Positions 32,060-43,930 are shown, counted from the stretch's first letter. The stretch: DNA of 64,000 nucleotides from Locusta migratoria (GCA_026315105.1 CM048755.1:758341301-758405300), one strand, 5' to 3'. Made by a program: numbers and translations. The notes: generated from the letters alone by a model not told the origin.

Positions 32060-33239
32060 ATGGAGACGAAACCAGCAATAAGCCAGCTGCACATCAGACA
32101 CCCGTCGGTGTTCTCTGGAGATGCTGGACAGGACCCCAACAAATAGCTAAAAGGGTTCGACCGAGTCGCCAAGTACAACAGGTGGGATCATACGATGTGC
32201 TTGGCCAACGTTTATTTCTACCTGGATGGAACAGCCCAGCAATGGTTCGAAAACTACGAAGACAAGTTGAATGACTGGGAGACGTTCCAGGAGGAACTTA
32301 AGAAGACGTTTGGAGACCGCCAGCGACAAATCCTTTTGGCGGAAGAACAACTGAAGAACAGGGCCCAACAACATGGTGAGCCGACACAATCGTACATACA
32401 GAATATTTTGGCCCTGTGTAACATAGTCAATCCGAATATGACTGAAGCGGACAAAATCATGCACCTGATGAAGGTAATTGCAGAAGATATATACCAAGCT
32501 CTTCTGATAAAAGACGTCGCTACGACAGAAGAGTTCATCAAGTGGTGCCAGCGTACTGAAGAGATGCGATGCAAGAAGTATGACAGACTCCCGAATGTAG
32601 TCCCTATGGCCGTTGTGGAAGACCAGGAGGACTTGGCTTCTCTCATACAACAAATCGTGAGAGAAGAATTACAACAGTGCATGGCAGCCGGGACTATTAG
32701 ACCGAGCAAGCATCAGATTATGGCCATGGATGTGAGCCCTGTAAGTCACGAGGTAGCCGACGCCACTGAGGATGAGGTATTTCAAACATTAGCTCCTGTC
32801 TGCCCCGTCAATCGCACCAGACGTGAAGAAATGGCGTCGCCCTGCTATGACTTACGCAGCAGCCGCCAAACGGCAGCCCATGAACCGACCGACGCGACCA
32901 CAGCCAACTCCCCCGGTAACTATGACGCCCCGCAGAAGAACAGACGTCTGGAGGACAGAAGACAACACACCACTGGGTTTCCACTGTGGACGCCCTGGAC
33001 ATGTCGTACGCTACTGCAGAGAGAGGAGGCGAGTATTCAATGAGTATTTTGCCGCAAGACGTCAGCCGTCGGAGCAGTTCTATCCAAGGCAGTCACCTGC
33101 TGATGAGTTCAGTCGACCTATGGGAAGAAGCCCATCGCCGTACCCTAGACGAGGTCATTCCCCGACGCGCCACAGCCGTGCACCGTCGCCATACAGCGGT
33201 ACCAGCCACTCCCCTAGCCGCCGCCCCCAGGAAAACTAA
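32060..33239 (+). pseudogene. Gypsy gag, broken
   Basis: The ATG at 32060 starts the capsid frame; the first break is TAG at 32144-32146. The frame then continues with YFYLDGTAQQWFENYEDKL and WETFQEELKKTFGD, the conserved gypsy capsid block. A frameshift between about 32760 and 32830 moves the nucleocapsid to another frame, where FHCGRPGHVVRYC is a zinc knuckle whose first Cys position is Gly. A basic, Ser/Pro/Arg-rich tail follows to the stop at 33237-33239. Gag normally packages the element RNA into virus-like particles; with these breaks it cannot be made intact. Confidence 0.85.
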
Positions 33240-33260
33240 GCGAGGCGACCATCTACGGAG

Positions 33261-35402
33261 GTGAGGCCACCGCAGATAAAAATCCTCCATGGACGACAGT
33301 CGCCAAGATGTCGGGAAAATCTCATCGACGTCATAATCGACGGCCAACCTGTCCGGGCACTTGTTGATTCAGGAACCTCTTTTTCTGTATTATCAGATAA
33401 TTACGGCCGCACACTAAAGAAGACAATGTTCTGTGATACGGGAGCAACTGTGCTGAAGTTCGCGAATGTAAAGTACGTCCATCCAGCAGGAACTTGTGTC
33501 GCAAGAATAACCATCAACAACAGGACGCAGCCGTTTGAATTTGTCGTGTTAACAGAATGTAGTCACAATGTCATCCTCGGATGGGACTTCCTTCAGGCAT
33601 CCCAAACTATCATTGATTGTGGAAGATCTGAGCTGCAAATTGAAAAAGTTGTTCCGCCAGATACACGTAATACAGAATTTTCTGGGAAGCTATTCGTCGT
33701 TGACAATGTGACGATACCGCCATTGACAATGAGAAGAGTTGCAGTCACAAACACAGGTGACTGGTTAAACTGTGAAGTTCTTGTTGATAGTAAAAAGTTT
33801 ATGAGGCTCACAAAAGAAATTTACATACCAGCGGCTATCTTAAGCATTACCGGTGGTCAAGGAGACATTTGGATCACAAATTGTCACGAGCAGTCATAAA
33901 TTATCCCCAAGAGAATGTGTATCGGGACAGCTGAACCAATCCAGGACGGTGAGCTCAATGTCATCTATGAAGACCCATGCCCTGCTGTTAGTACAGACAA
34001 CACGCTGGAGGAAACAAACGTGGAACTGCCAATAGGGCCTGGACTGACCAAGGAACAACGCCAGCAGGTGTTAGGTATACTACGCCAATTTTCGGGTGCA
34101 TTCACACCTCAGCAGGGGAGAAGTCAGACGAAATAGCCCACGATAAAGCACCGTATAAATACTGGGGGTCATCCGCCAATTAGCCAGCATTCGTATAGAG
34201 TGTCGCCAGCTGAAAGACGGATAATTCGGGAGGAAGTGGAAAAGATGTTGCGAGATGACATTATTCAACCTTCGGAGAGTCCTTGGTCGTCTCTGGTGGT
34301 CCTCGTAAAGAAGAAGGATGGCACGTGGCGATTCTGTGTAGACTATTGGCGGCTGAACAGAATCACAAAGAAAGAAGTCTACCCATTGCCGCATATTGAT
34401 GACACCTTAGACTGCTCGAAAGGAGCTACATACTTCTCAACTATGGACATGCAGACAGGTTACTGGAAAATCGAGGTTGACGAAGCTGACAGGGAGAAGA
34501 CGGCTTTTATTACACCTGACGGCCTCTATGAATTTAAAGTAATGCCATTTGGATTATGTAATGCTCCAGCCACATTCGAACACATTATGGACAACTTGCT
34601 TCGACACCTTAAGTGGACGACGTGTCTCTGCTATTTAGATGACATTGTCGTTTTCTCGAAAACATTTGAAGAACATCTGAGTCGCCTGTCAACTGTGTTG
34701 AAGTGTGTTCAGGCTGCAGGTCTCCGCCTCAATCCAAAGAAGTGCCTCTTCGTCGCCAAAGAGAGAAAAATCCTGGGGCACCTAGTCAACGGAGATGGTG
34801 TCCGTCGTGATCCAGATAAAGTAAGGGCAGTAACAGAATTTCCAACTCCTCAGCACATTTGTGATGTGAGAAGTTTCCTCGGGCTGTGCTCATACTACCG
34901 ACGTTTCATAAAAGGATTTTGTAACAAGGCACGTACATTAAAAGAACTTCTGCAGGGAGACGCCAAATTTTACTGGGATGAGACAAAAGAAAGAGCTTTC
35001 CGAGCACTTAAGGAGGCTCTAACTTCTGCACCAGTGCTAGCCTTGTATGACGAGAATGCAGAAACGGAACTTCACACAGATGCCAGTGGCTATGGGATAG
35101 GCGCAGTGCTTGTACAAGTTCAGGAAGGTGCCGAAAAAGTGATAGCCTATGCGTCAAGAGTACTCTCAAAGTCCGAAATAAACTACTCTACAACTGAAAA
35201 AGATTGTCTCGCGGTTATCTGGGCTGTCAACAAGTTCCGGCCGTATTTATCCGGCAAACCATTCACCGTTGTGACAGACCACCATTCTTTGTGTTGGCTG
35301 ACTAGCTTGAAGGATTCATTAGGTCGACTAGCAAGATGGGCACTAAGACTCCAAGAGTACGATGTCACAGTGGTATTCAAGAACGGGCGCAAAAGCAGCT
35401 GA
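33261..35402 (+). pseudogene. Gypsy pol, protease-RT-RNase H part
   Basis: The same frame holds throughout but stops occur at 33897-33899, 34134-34136 and 35400-35402. Protease: ALVDSGTSFSVLS with the catalytic DSG, and NVILGWDFL. Reverse transcriptase: SPWSSLVVLVKKKDGTWRFC, YPLPHIDDTLD, MPFGLCNAPATF and the catalytic LCYLDDIVVFS (about 34630). RNase H follows with HTDASGYGIGAVL and STTEKDCLAVIWAV. The individual domains look well conserved; only the stops prevent a full polyprotein. Confidence 0.9.
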
Positions 35403-36795
35403 ACAGAGAGAAGATCCAGCACTATTAAAAACGATAGAGGCCTTGGAGAAAGGAGAACTGACCCATGGAGAGTTCCAACTTATAAACGGAACATTGTACA
35501 AGAGCAACTACGATCCACTGGGCCCCAAATGGCTACTTGTTGTTCCAGCTCACCTCCAGCCAGCTATTCTCAAATATTTCCATGATGCTCCAATATCCGG
35601 TCATCTGGGATTCGTGAAGACCCTAGACAGAATCAGACGCAGGTATTACTGGAAAGGTCTCTACCGATCTGTCAAGCACTATATGAGTCACTGTAAAGAG
35701 TGCCAGCGACGGAAGCATGTGCCGCAATTACCTCCAGGACATCTCGTACCGATACCGCCGGCAGCAGCTCCATTCCACCGAGTTGGGATCGATCTTTTAG
35801 GGAGGTTCCCGAAGTCGACAACCGGTAACCGTTGGATAATAGTCTGCACTGACCTCCTCACATGCTACGCTGTCACCAAACCTGTGCCGACTGTAGAAGC
35901 TCCAGAGATCGCAAAATTCCTTGTAGAAGACATTATTTTGAAGCATGGAGCACCACGTGTCATGATATCTGATCGTATTCCAGTCAAAACTAGTATCAGA
36001 GGTAATGTCACGGTGCAACATTGTCCACAGAATGACAACTGCATACCATCCTCAGACAAATGGTCTTACGGAACGTTTTAACAAAACGTTAGCCGACATG
36101 CTGTCGATGTTGAGCAGAAGGATTGGGATACAATTCTGCCAGTCGTGACATTTGCTTACAATACCACAAGACAAGACACCACAGCCATCACTCTGTTTTT
36201 CCTGCTCCATGGCCGTGAAGCTGAGACGACAATGGATACGCTGTTCCCATTCCAACCGGACGACACTCAGGATGACTATGTTAAACAGCTCATCACCAGA
36301 GTTGAAGAAGCAAGACAGCTGGCTCACATACGGACACTGGACGCCCAGGAGAAGGACCGTCAGCGGTATAACGACAAGCACCGAACTGTTGTGTACAGCC
36401 CAGGAGATCTGGTATGGATTTTTACCCCTGTACGGAAGGTTGGACTGTCAGAAAAGTTACTGAATCGATACTTTGGTCCGTATCGTGTCATACGCCGCCT
36501 TCAGACGTCACATACGAAGTTGAGGATTATGAGCCGTCGTCGAAACGTCAAAAACAAAGAGACATTGTTCACGTCCTGCGCATGAAGCCTTACTACGATC
36601 CTGAAGAGGAGGTAGACGACAATGGCTTCTTGTTCAATGACTTTAAGGACGGTAATGTTCCTGATGAAGCCACGACAGGAACGTCTGTCGTCGATAATCA
36701 CGGAGAAGGGAAGGATTCTCTTCAACTGTCATACAGAGGACCCATGACACGGTCAAGATCCAGGACATTGCAGCTGGATCCACAGGGATCATAAC
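35362..36795 (+). pseudogene. Gypsy pol, integrase part
   Basis: A frameshift near 35385 separates it from RNase H. The zinc-binding HHCC module is visible (HDAPISGHLGF ... CKECQRR), followed by the catalytic core with Asp in GIDLLGRF and a second Asp in MISDR. A second frameshift at about 35975-36070 falls before the catalytic Glu region. The C-terminal part resumes at 36145 with FAYNTTRQDTTAITLFFLLHG and a basic RQRYNDKHR segment. No chromodomain is evident. The last coding sequence ends near 36795, 30 bp before the LTR. Confidence 0.85.
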
Positions 36796-36828
36796 AGCGG
36801 GTCGCTGTTTCTCCAGGAGAGGGAGCAA

Positions 36829-37184
36829 TGTCGCGAGAGACCACGAATACCAATTGCCGGCGTGGCGCAGGGGATAGCGTCACGGACTGCGGAGCAGAAG
36901 GTCGCCGGTTCAGTCCCGCCCACCGGCAAAAATTTATTTCTTTGTAATTGAATATTCCAGAAGGTTCTACGTCTTTCTTATGTTCACTTGTAAATTCTAC
37001 TTGTTTCTTACGTTACTGTTGTTCTAATTTCTGGTAAATTCTGTCTATGTATAAATAGCAGAGCACTCTGCCTGAGAGGCAGTCAGTGCTGCATGTATGT
37101 TGAGTTCGTAATAAACGTGCTTTCAGTATAAGTGCTGTGTTTAGTTGCCTTCGAAGTCAAGCCTACTTCCATTGCAACGTGACA
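36829..37184 (+). repeat. Gypsy 3' LTR
   Basis: 356 bp. It carries the same tRNA-like block (36856-36927), TATAAATA at 37050-37057 and AATAAA at 37110-37115. A 9-10 bp duplication containing TTACGTTAC distinguishes it from the 5' LTR. Confidence 0.92.
36856..36927 (+). other. tRNA-like sequence inside the 3' LTR
   Basis: 72 nt, GCCGGCG...CACCGGC, pairing at six of seven acceptor positions. A box TGGCGCAGGGG, B box GGTTCAGTCCC. It is allelic to 31597-31668, so it was part of the LTR before insertion. Confidence 0.75.
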
Positions 37185-37299
37185 ATATACATTGATTTGA
37201 TTGATTTGATTTTTCCAGGGAAGCCAAAACAGTCTTGGTCTAACCCGCCACTGCCCGCACCGAAACTAAGTTTATTGTGCGGTATCGCTCCCTGTATAT

Positions 37300-38307
37300 C
37301 TAGTAAAGCCAACCAATGCCCTTGAACAGTGCAAGGAGTCCCTTTACCAGTTCTTTATTAGACACAATTTCTTGGGGTCTGGTTGTCCCAAATGTTCTGT
37401 GCCTTTTACTCTCCAATGCAATGCATTCGAAGATCAGATGTGATGCAGTTGCATCACCGTCATCACAGATCCTACATTTAGGGTCCTCTTCTGTTATTCC
37501 CATTGTATGTAGGTGTTTTTTGAAATTCCCATGGCCTGTCAGCAATCCAACCATGAGTCTAATCTCTCTCCTGTTCAGGCCCAGGATGGCAGAGCTTCTT
37601 TTAAAACATGGCTTTGGCATCATTACCTTGCCATGTTTTTGTTGATGGACTTTGGTCCAATATTCTACGTGCTGTCTTCTGAGCCAGTTACGTAGCTCCA
37701 ATTTGATCATTGCCTTGGTGATTGTCAGGACAGGTTCCGGTCCAATAAATGGAGACTCTGCCCCCATCCTGGCTAATCTGTCGGCATGTTCGTTGCCACT
37801 GATCCCCGAGTGTCCAGGGACCCACAATAGGTTTACTCTATTGCTTTCCCCTAGCTCCACCAGAACCCTGTGACATTCTGCAACAATTTTAGACCTTGTT
37901 GTAGGAGCTGCCAGTGATCTCAGGGCTGCCTGGCTGCCTGAATAGATATAGATGCTGCAATCTTTGTAGCACCTACGCAAATTCTCCTCCACACATGCCC
38001 TGATGGCAGTGATTTCGGCCTGGAATACCGAGGCCAGTTTCCCTAGAGAGATGACGCCTTCCAGTCTTGGCTGCACCCCGTATACCCCGGCCCCAACGCC
38101 TTGGTCTGATTTCGACCAGTCAGTGAACCAGACAATATCCCCCGTACGGTGTCGAACTATTGTCTCCCACTGCTCCCTACTTTCAATTGTTATACTGAAA
38201 GGCTTGTTGAAGCAGTATGGGGTTATAATATAGTCGGCTGGCATTTCCCCAACCTTTCCTATATTTACCTCACTCACTATTTTAGTGTGCGATTCTGGAT
38301 ATCCCAA
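37300..38307 (-). pseudogene. LOA-type LINE RNase H domain and C-terminus
   Basis: An open 335-residue frame holds an RNase H domain: VWFTDWSKSDQGVGAGVYG, FQAEITAIRACVEE, YIYSGSQAALRSL and LLWVPGHSGISGNEHADRLA. The first catalytic Asp is kept but its partner Gly is Trp (TDWS for TDGS), and the third acidic position is Gly (SGSQ for SDSQ), so the enzyme is probably dead. A C-terminal Cys/His motif, CRICDDGDATASHLIFEC, follows, typical of LINE ORF2 ends. Confidence 0.85.
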
Positions 38308-38357
38308 AGAGTTTTAGTTGTTACCAGTTTTGAGCCTGTATGCACCAGCTGCTGCCT

Positions 38358-40935
38358 CTATCTTGACCCAAAGGTGTAATCCAGCATGGTTTCCATCCCA
38401 GCAGTTGGTGTGCTGCTAATTCTGCCTGTTATGGCTAAGCAGGCTAGTTTCTGCACCTTACCAAGCTCCTTAGCAGCAACCTGCTGTTCTACCTTCTTCC
38501 ACCACACGACCGCCCCATAGGTGATCCTGGGTCTAATCACTGTGGTGTATATCCAGTGCATACCCTTGGGGCTCAAGCCCAATTTTTGCCACAAGCTCTC
38601 CTGGTACTTACTAAAATACCTTTTGCCTTGGAGCAAATATTCCTAATGTGAGGGGTCCATGTCAGTTTCTCATCTAGGGTAACCCCCTAGATATTTCACT
38701 GCCCCCTTCACAGGTAGTGCTTCATTGAAAAGCTTTAGATTCCAACTTTAATGTTGGATATGTTTCCTTGTGAATGGTACAACAACAGTCTTCTTAGGAC
38801 TAACCCCCAGATCCTGTTTTCTGCGCCAGTCTTGCAAATGTCCAATGCACCTTGTGCCATATTCTTCACTGTGTCAGCAAATTTGCCAAGTACTACTATG
38901 ACAAGATCATCTGCGTATCCTTGGCAAAAGTGCTGCCTAGAGTTTAATTCTCCAATGAGATCATTCACCACTAGATTCCACAATAAAGGGGAAAGAACTC
39001 CTCCTTGCGGGCAACCCCTAGTGGTGTTGATTACCATTTTTTCATTCATCATGGCAGCCTCTACCTTTCTTCCACTGAGCATGGCCCTAGTCCACCTACA
39101 TATAGTGGTCCCTAAGTTATGCACCTCTGCTGCCCTAACCATGGAATCTAAGGTTGTGTTGCTAAAAGCCCCCTCAATGTCCAGGAAGATACAGAGGGCT
39201 ATCTCCTGAAAGTGTAGTGCTTTCTCCACCTTCCCAACAAGTTGGTGGAGAGCTGTCTCACATGATTTACCTGGTTGATATGCATGTTGGTTTGAATGTA
39301 GAGGAACCCTACTTAACCTCCTTTCTCCAACATTCACATTAACCAGCTTTTCCAATGTCTTAAGAATGGAGGAGGACAGGCTGATCGGTCTCATATCCTT
39401 GGCCTTGGTATGATCAATTCTCCCTGGCTTTGGAATGAAGACAACCTTCACTGCCCTCCAGGCATTGGGAATGATTCCTGCTGCTAGGCCAACCCTGAAT
39501 AACCTGCATAGGAATCTAATAAGATTTTCTCCTGCTTGTTGCAGGAGAGCTGGAAAAATTCCATCGGGGCCAGGTGACTTGAACGGTTGAAATGTTCCCA
39601 CCGCCCATCGGACCTTACTGAAATCGACACACTCCTTGGCCAGATCCCAGTCCTCTTTGCGAATACCTGAGAACCATTGTCTCTCAGGAATCGCATTCTG
39701 GTCTGAGTTATCCCCCAGAGTATATTGAGGAAAGTGAGTCTTGAGGAGCAGTTCCAGCGTTTCATGTGCTGTCTTTGTATACTCCCACCCTCCTTCCTCA
39801 ATGTTCCTCCTGGATTAGTTGGTACTCTAGTGAGGATTTTATGAAGTCTCGCTTGAGCAGCCGTGCCCTCAGCTTCCTCACAGAATACCTCCCAGGATGC
39901 CTCCTTTGCCCGTCTGATGGCAAGGTTGTAATTGACAAGGGCCTCACGATACTTTGCCCATTGTCCTTTGCGCCTCGCAAGGTTAAACAGTCTTCGTACC
40001 TGTTTCGTTTGCATTTCCAGGTTATTATTCCACCAAGGCACACTCCTATTTGTGCACTTCTTAGTGATTGAGCAGTTGTCCTGGTATGAGGTCACTATAG
40101 CAGAGGTTACGGCCTCTGCTACTTCCTCAAACTCTGCTGGATTCCTTATCGAAGTTTTAATTTCTGATAGGCTGAAGTCAAGGTCTCTCCTATATGTCTC
40201 CCAGTCCATTTTCCTGGTATTCCTATAGGCCATGGTCTGTCTGGTTCCCATTTCAACCTTGAATTTAATATACATGTGATCTGATGAGGATGGCTCCAGG
40301 ACCACATGCCACTGTTTGACGTACCTTCCCATCATCATGGAACCAAAAGTTATGTCAATTACTTCTTCCCTTCTACTATTCCTGAATGTAGGTTCATCAC
40401 CCCTATTCAGGATCTCCAAGTTGTTAGATAGGAGAAATTCAAGAAGGTGCTCACCTCTACTGTTGGTGTCCTTGCTGCCCCACGATAGATTGTGGGCATT
40501 GGCACCACATCCCACCAACAGTTCGTCACCTTGCCGGTGGCAGGCTTTCGTCAGTCTCCTCACTTCCAAAGGAGGAGGAGAGCTGTCTTCGTAAGGAAGG
40601 TATGCTGAGGCCAAAACAATTTCCCTCTTGATACCTTCCTCACATTGCTGCATCCTGATGGTCACCAGGTCCCTGGAACAAAAATCCATCATTGGTATGA
40701 AAGGTATTCCATTTCTAACATAAATGCATGTTCTGGAGTTTTTTAGATTTCTGGCATAAATCAGCTTACCTCCAGTACCACCGAGGCCCGATACACCCCC
40801 TTTGTATAAATAGGGTTCTTGTATCAGGGCCACGTCCACCTCCTGTCTCCCCAGGCGACGGCTCAGGGCAGCAGTGGCCCCTTTACTCTGCTGCAGGTTT
40901 ATCTGCAGCACTTCCAGTCCCCATCTTGCTGCCAT
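38358..40935 (-). pseudogene. LOA-type LINE ORF2: endonuclease and reverse transcriptase
   Basis: The ATG at 40935 starts MAARWGLEVLQINLQQSKGA, the AP endonuclease entry, followed by DVALIQEPYLYKGGVSGLGG and SSSDHMYIKF. The frame is lost near 39760. RT continues from about 39601: KSPGPDGIFPALLQQ, WRAVKVVFIPKPGR, MRPISLSSSILKTLEKLV, CIFLDIEGAFSN, TTRGCPQGGVLSPLLWNLVV and CQGYADDLVIVV (catalytic YADD, about 38915). The thumb and connection are seen at 38636-38358 (GLSPKGMHWIYTTVIRPRIT). At least three frame breaks exist. Confidence 0.82.
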
Positions 40936-41862
40936 TATTGCCTTTAAGGTCTTTGATTACCCTGACGGCGACCTGCGAGAACCCTAGAAACAGTTTCAGG
41001 CCTTGCTCATGCATTGCCTTCAGGGACTTCTCTCCGACCTCCACCACCAGGGTTCGTCCTTCTGGAACGACCTTTTGGTTTATTACCCTCCAATCCTCTG
41101 TCGAGACTTTTGGGTTCTGGACCCTTATTTTCTCGAACAGAGTCTTTGGAGGGACATTCTTAAGGATCTTTGGTACCCATATTGATACCTTTGCAGACAA
41201 AAATGAGGGCACCGCGATCTAGATAGACCCTCCTGAATTTGGGTCTTGAACCAGCGTCCCCCCCCAATCTCTTCAAAGAGGGCCATCTGCACGAGCTGCT
41301 CCTGCTGCGAAGTGATGCCCACCAGTGGGTATCCTTCTTGGACCACCGCCATTCTAAAGACCGAGACTGCAGTACTATAGGTCTGTTTCCCTATTCCCTG
41401 CCTCAGCCTTTTAGAATCACGATTGTCCAGGGAGGAGGGAGTCTTAGATTCCTCCCTAACCCTCTTGCCACCTGTCTTTGACGTCGAGGGGGTCTGTGTA
41501 TCCCATTCGACCTGAGGCAGTTTCTTTTTGGGGGTCTTGGGCTCAAGCCCTTTTGATTCCCTCCACTTATGTTTAGGAAGCCATTCTTTTCCTTCCTTTT
41601 GCTTCTGTTCCTTGAGAAGTTTCCTCCTCTGAGCCCCAGACAAGGCCTTAATCCTAATCTGGTCCAACTCCTCTGTTACAGTTCCCACTTCTTGCTCAGG
41701 TCTAGACCCTGATTCAGAAGTAGGAGTGCACTCCATCGGTCCTGATCCCGATGTCCGAGTATCTGAGGTCTCAGATTGCCCCTCAGATTCTTTTAAAATG
41801 CTTTCTTTCTCTGTGTTCATCTTAGTCCCACGAGATTTGGGGATCGATATGGTCCACACCAC
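40883..41862 (-). pseudogene. LOA-type LINE ORF1, frameshifted
   Basis: The N-terminal frame (41862-about 41200) is Ser/Glu/Lys-rich, with a likely start at 41820 (MNTEKESILKESEG) and a conserved part FRMAVVQEGYPLVGITSQQE. A frameshift near 41200 moves to a frame reading SAKVSIWVPKILKNVPPK and DWRVINQKVVPEGRTLVVEV, ending at 40883. This order fits the ORF1 of LOA-type elements with a DUF4780-like domain, an assignment from memory. Its end overlaps the ORF2 start at 40935. Confidence 0.65.
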
Positions 41863-42164
41863 GATAACCCCGCGCGGTGCAAGGCTACTTACTCAGGGAG
41901 GTCGCCCGGTATCCCTGAGGCTCCGTTCGAGACACATCCACTCATGTGCCACGCACCCCTCGGCATGCATCGCATTACACCTTGGGTTGGGAAAGGAATT
42001 GGGAAAGGACTGGGAGAGGATAAGGAAGACGGGACGTTGTGGGACACGCTTGGTCTGATCCATCAGCTGTGGCCTTTCCGGCAGTAGGTTCTCTACCTTC
42101 GGTGTATAGTCAGTAAATGAACTTCAATCAGTGCTGCAGAAGTATTTCGAAAACTAAAGTCACA

Positions 42165-42366
42165 GTTCAGAGTTCTTATGAGACCTAACTGCTTAGGTCA
42201 TCAGTCCCTAGACTTAAAAACTACTTAATCCAACATAAACTAACTTACACTAAGGACAATATACACATCCGTGACCGAGGGAGGAGGGAGGACTCGAACC
42301 TCCGACTGGAGCAGCCGTGCAGTCTGTAACATGGAGCCTCAGACCGCGCGGCTACCTTGTGGGGCC
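42165..42366 (-). mobile_element. tRNA-derived SINE inside the hAT element
   Basis: The minus strand has a CCGCGCGGTCTGAGGC-like tRNA head, B-box-like GGAGGTTCGAGTCCTCC and a body ending GGGACTGATGACCTAAGCAG, the same family as 15055-15250. It lies between the LOA LINE and the right end of the hAT element. Confidence 0.8.
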
Positions 42367-43164
42367 CCACATGATCAATGTTACCTAAACCCATATTGGT
42401 TATTAAAAAAGCCCCTCGCTTTCAAGGAATACATTAATAAAAACCTGTTAGCTGAACAATGTGATAATACATTTAAAGTTATTATTCCAAGCCTACATAA
42501 TAGGTATATGAATCGAATTTACCTTCTCTTCCAAAAAACATTTTGGATGCTTTCTCCTTAAATGACACAACATGTTTATAGTACCTCCACCCGTTTTCAG
42601 CTTTTAAAAGCAGATGGAGCATTGTACCTCACTGCTCCCGTACTTCGTGAAGTACTTCCACATTCGGGATGGTGCCATTTAAGACACAACCGATGTCTGG
42701 CGACAACAGTAAGGAACTGCCGCATTACCAGATGGATGTGCAGGCGCGTCATCTAATAGGCCACGCCACACGGCAACAGGTGCATCGATGCCTCAATAGC
42801 TGCACCAGTTCTTAAGTTCTTATGCCACACATTTGTTGCACGTTTCCGACTACCGGGATTGTTCTTAAATGATCACTGATCTCTCTTCTTAGTTACTGCA
42901 ATGACCTAATATTTCACAGCAGTAGAAATTTTAGGAATAGCCCTAAATATTAGGGTCTACTAGTTTTAATTTTTTTAAATTATTTACATAAAACACATTT
43001 TGAACCACTACTACAGGAAGTAGTCATACTGGTTTTTTACCCGGTTCTTGGCAATAACTAAAAAAACCGGTTACAACCGACACCAAATAAATACCGAAAA
43101 AAACCGGTTATTCAATTCTGAAATATCGGCATCGGTTTTAACCGGCCGGTTTTTCCCATCCCTA

Positions 43165-43172
43165 GTCTGGGG
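43165..43172. repeat. 8-bp target-site duplication, right copy
   Basis: GTCTGGGG, identical to 31133-31140. Joining the flanks at this octamer restores continuous Penelope-like sequence. Confidence 0.88.
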
Positions 43173-43930
43173 TGATATTGGGTGACAAGAAGGACACTCC
43201 TTTGTGACTCGTTACTGGGGTAGGGGGGGAAGGATATGTGTAGGGATATGGCACAGGAAATCTGTTTGCAGACTAATTCAGGAGGGTAATGTCTGACTGT
43301 GAAGGCCTTTGTGAGGCCTTCGGCATAATGGGTAAGGCACTTCTCATCACTGCAAATTTGCCATCTATGGGTGGCAAGGCTGTATGGGATGAATTTTTTT
43401 AGATGTGCAATGAATGTCAGCTATTTATGTGCAGGTACTGTTGGTCATTAGTAGGTTTAATGAGGACGGAGGTGTAGATGGAGACATCAGTGAGGTGGAG
43501 GTTAACATCCAGGAAGGTGACTTGCCGGGTTGAGAAGGACCAAGTGGAACTGACAGAGGACAAGGAATTGATGCTGTTAAGGAATGAGGATAGGGTGTCC
43601 TGGCCTCGAGTCCAAATCACAAAAATATCATTAATTCATTGCCGCAATTCAAATTCCTCTTATCAGAGCCTTTGTAATCCATCACGTAACACGGAACTTT
43701 CCATGCCCACCTTTACCCGGCATTCTTCATCCTCCACTCCCCACCTCACTCACAGTTTAGATGCTTGTGTCGCTGGAGTGGCCAGACATGATGGTTGTGT
43801 GTGTATAGTTGTCCGAGTGATTGTGTGAATGTTTGTGTTCCTTTTTCTGATGAAGTGTGAATGTGATTACCTATTTTTGTGTGTCAGCAGCTCAGCGAGC
43901 CTCTATATGGTGAGTTATAATTTATCCTCT
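43173..43930 (-). mobile_element. Penelope-like element, 5' part (right of the hAT insertion) with inverted terminus
   Basis: On the minus strand, 43620-43417 reads SLSSVSSTWSFSTRQVTFLD and IKPTNDQQYLHINS, the end of a Penelope RT domain. The segment 43640-43930 instead matches the reverse complement of 30000-30290 (shared blocks CATTGCCGCAATTCAAATTC, CTGGAGTGGCCAGAC, CACTCCCCACCTCACTC). The element is therefore bounded by an inverted terminal copy rather than by a direct repeat. Confidence 0.75.

Larger units (their letters stand above)
31570..37184 (+). mobile_element. Ty3/gypsy LTR retrotransposon with 4-bp duplication
   Basis: Two LTRs (31570-31916 and 36829-37184) start TGTCGCGAGAGACC and end ACGTGACA. 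ATAT is found on both sides (31566-31569 and 37185-37188). Gene order is gag, protease, RT, RNase H, integrase, which is the Ty3/gypsy order, and no env-like ORF follows. A purine-rich tract (AGGAGAGGGAGCAA) directly precedes the 3' LTR. The LTRs differ by about a dozen substitutions plus a 9-10 bp indel, so insertion is not recent. Confidence 0.93.
37190..42060 (-). mobile_element. LOA-type LINE, near full length, broken
   Basis: A minus-strand element with ORF1 (about 41862-40883), endonuclease and RT (40935-38640) and RNase H (38307-37300). It ends in a simple ATCAAATCAATCAAATCAAT tail directly next to the gypsy 3' LTR. The INLQQSKGAT opening of ORF2 together with a C-terminal RNase H is the pattern I associate with the LOA group. 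Its 5' border near 42060 is approximate. Confidence 0.82.
31141..43164. mobile_element. hAT-type transposon, non-autonomous, expanded by nested insertions
   Basis: Termini are TAGGAATGAC... on the left and, reverse complemented, TAGGGATGGG... on the right, flanked by an exact GTCTGGGG duplication. Both subterminal regions are rich in AACCGGTT-type motifs (31160-31330 and 43040-43155). Without the gypsy (31570-37184), LOA (37190-about 42060) and SINE (42165-42366) insertions only about 1.2 kb of hAT sequence remains, and no transposase is visible. It is therefore best read as a non-autonomous hAT copy that inserted into the Penelope element. Confidence 0.82.

Noticed and set aside
36829..42060. 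A fusion of gypsy and LOA sequences into one element
   Set aside because: The gypsy 3' LTR, the ATAT duplication and the simple-repeat LINE tail mark two elements in opposite orientation.
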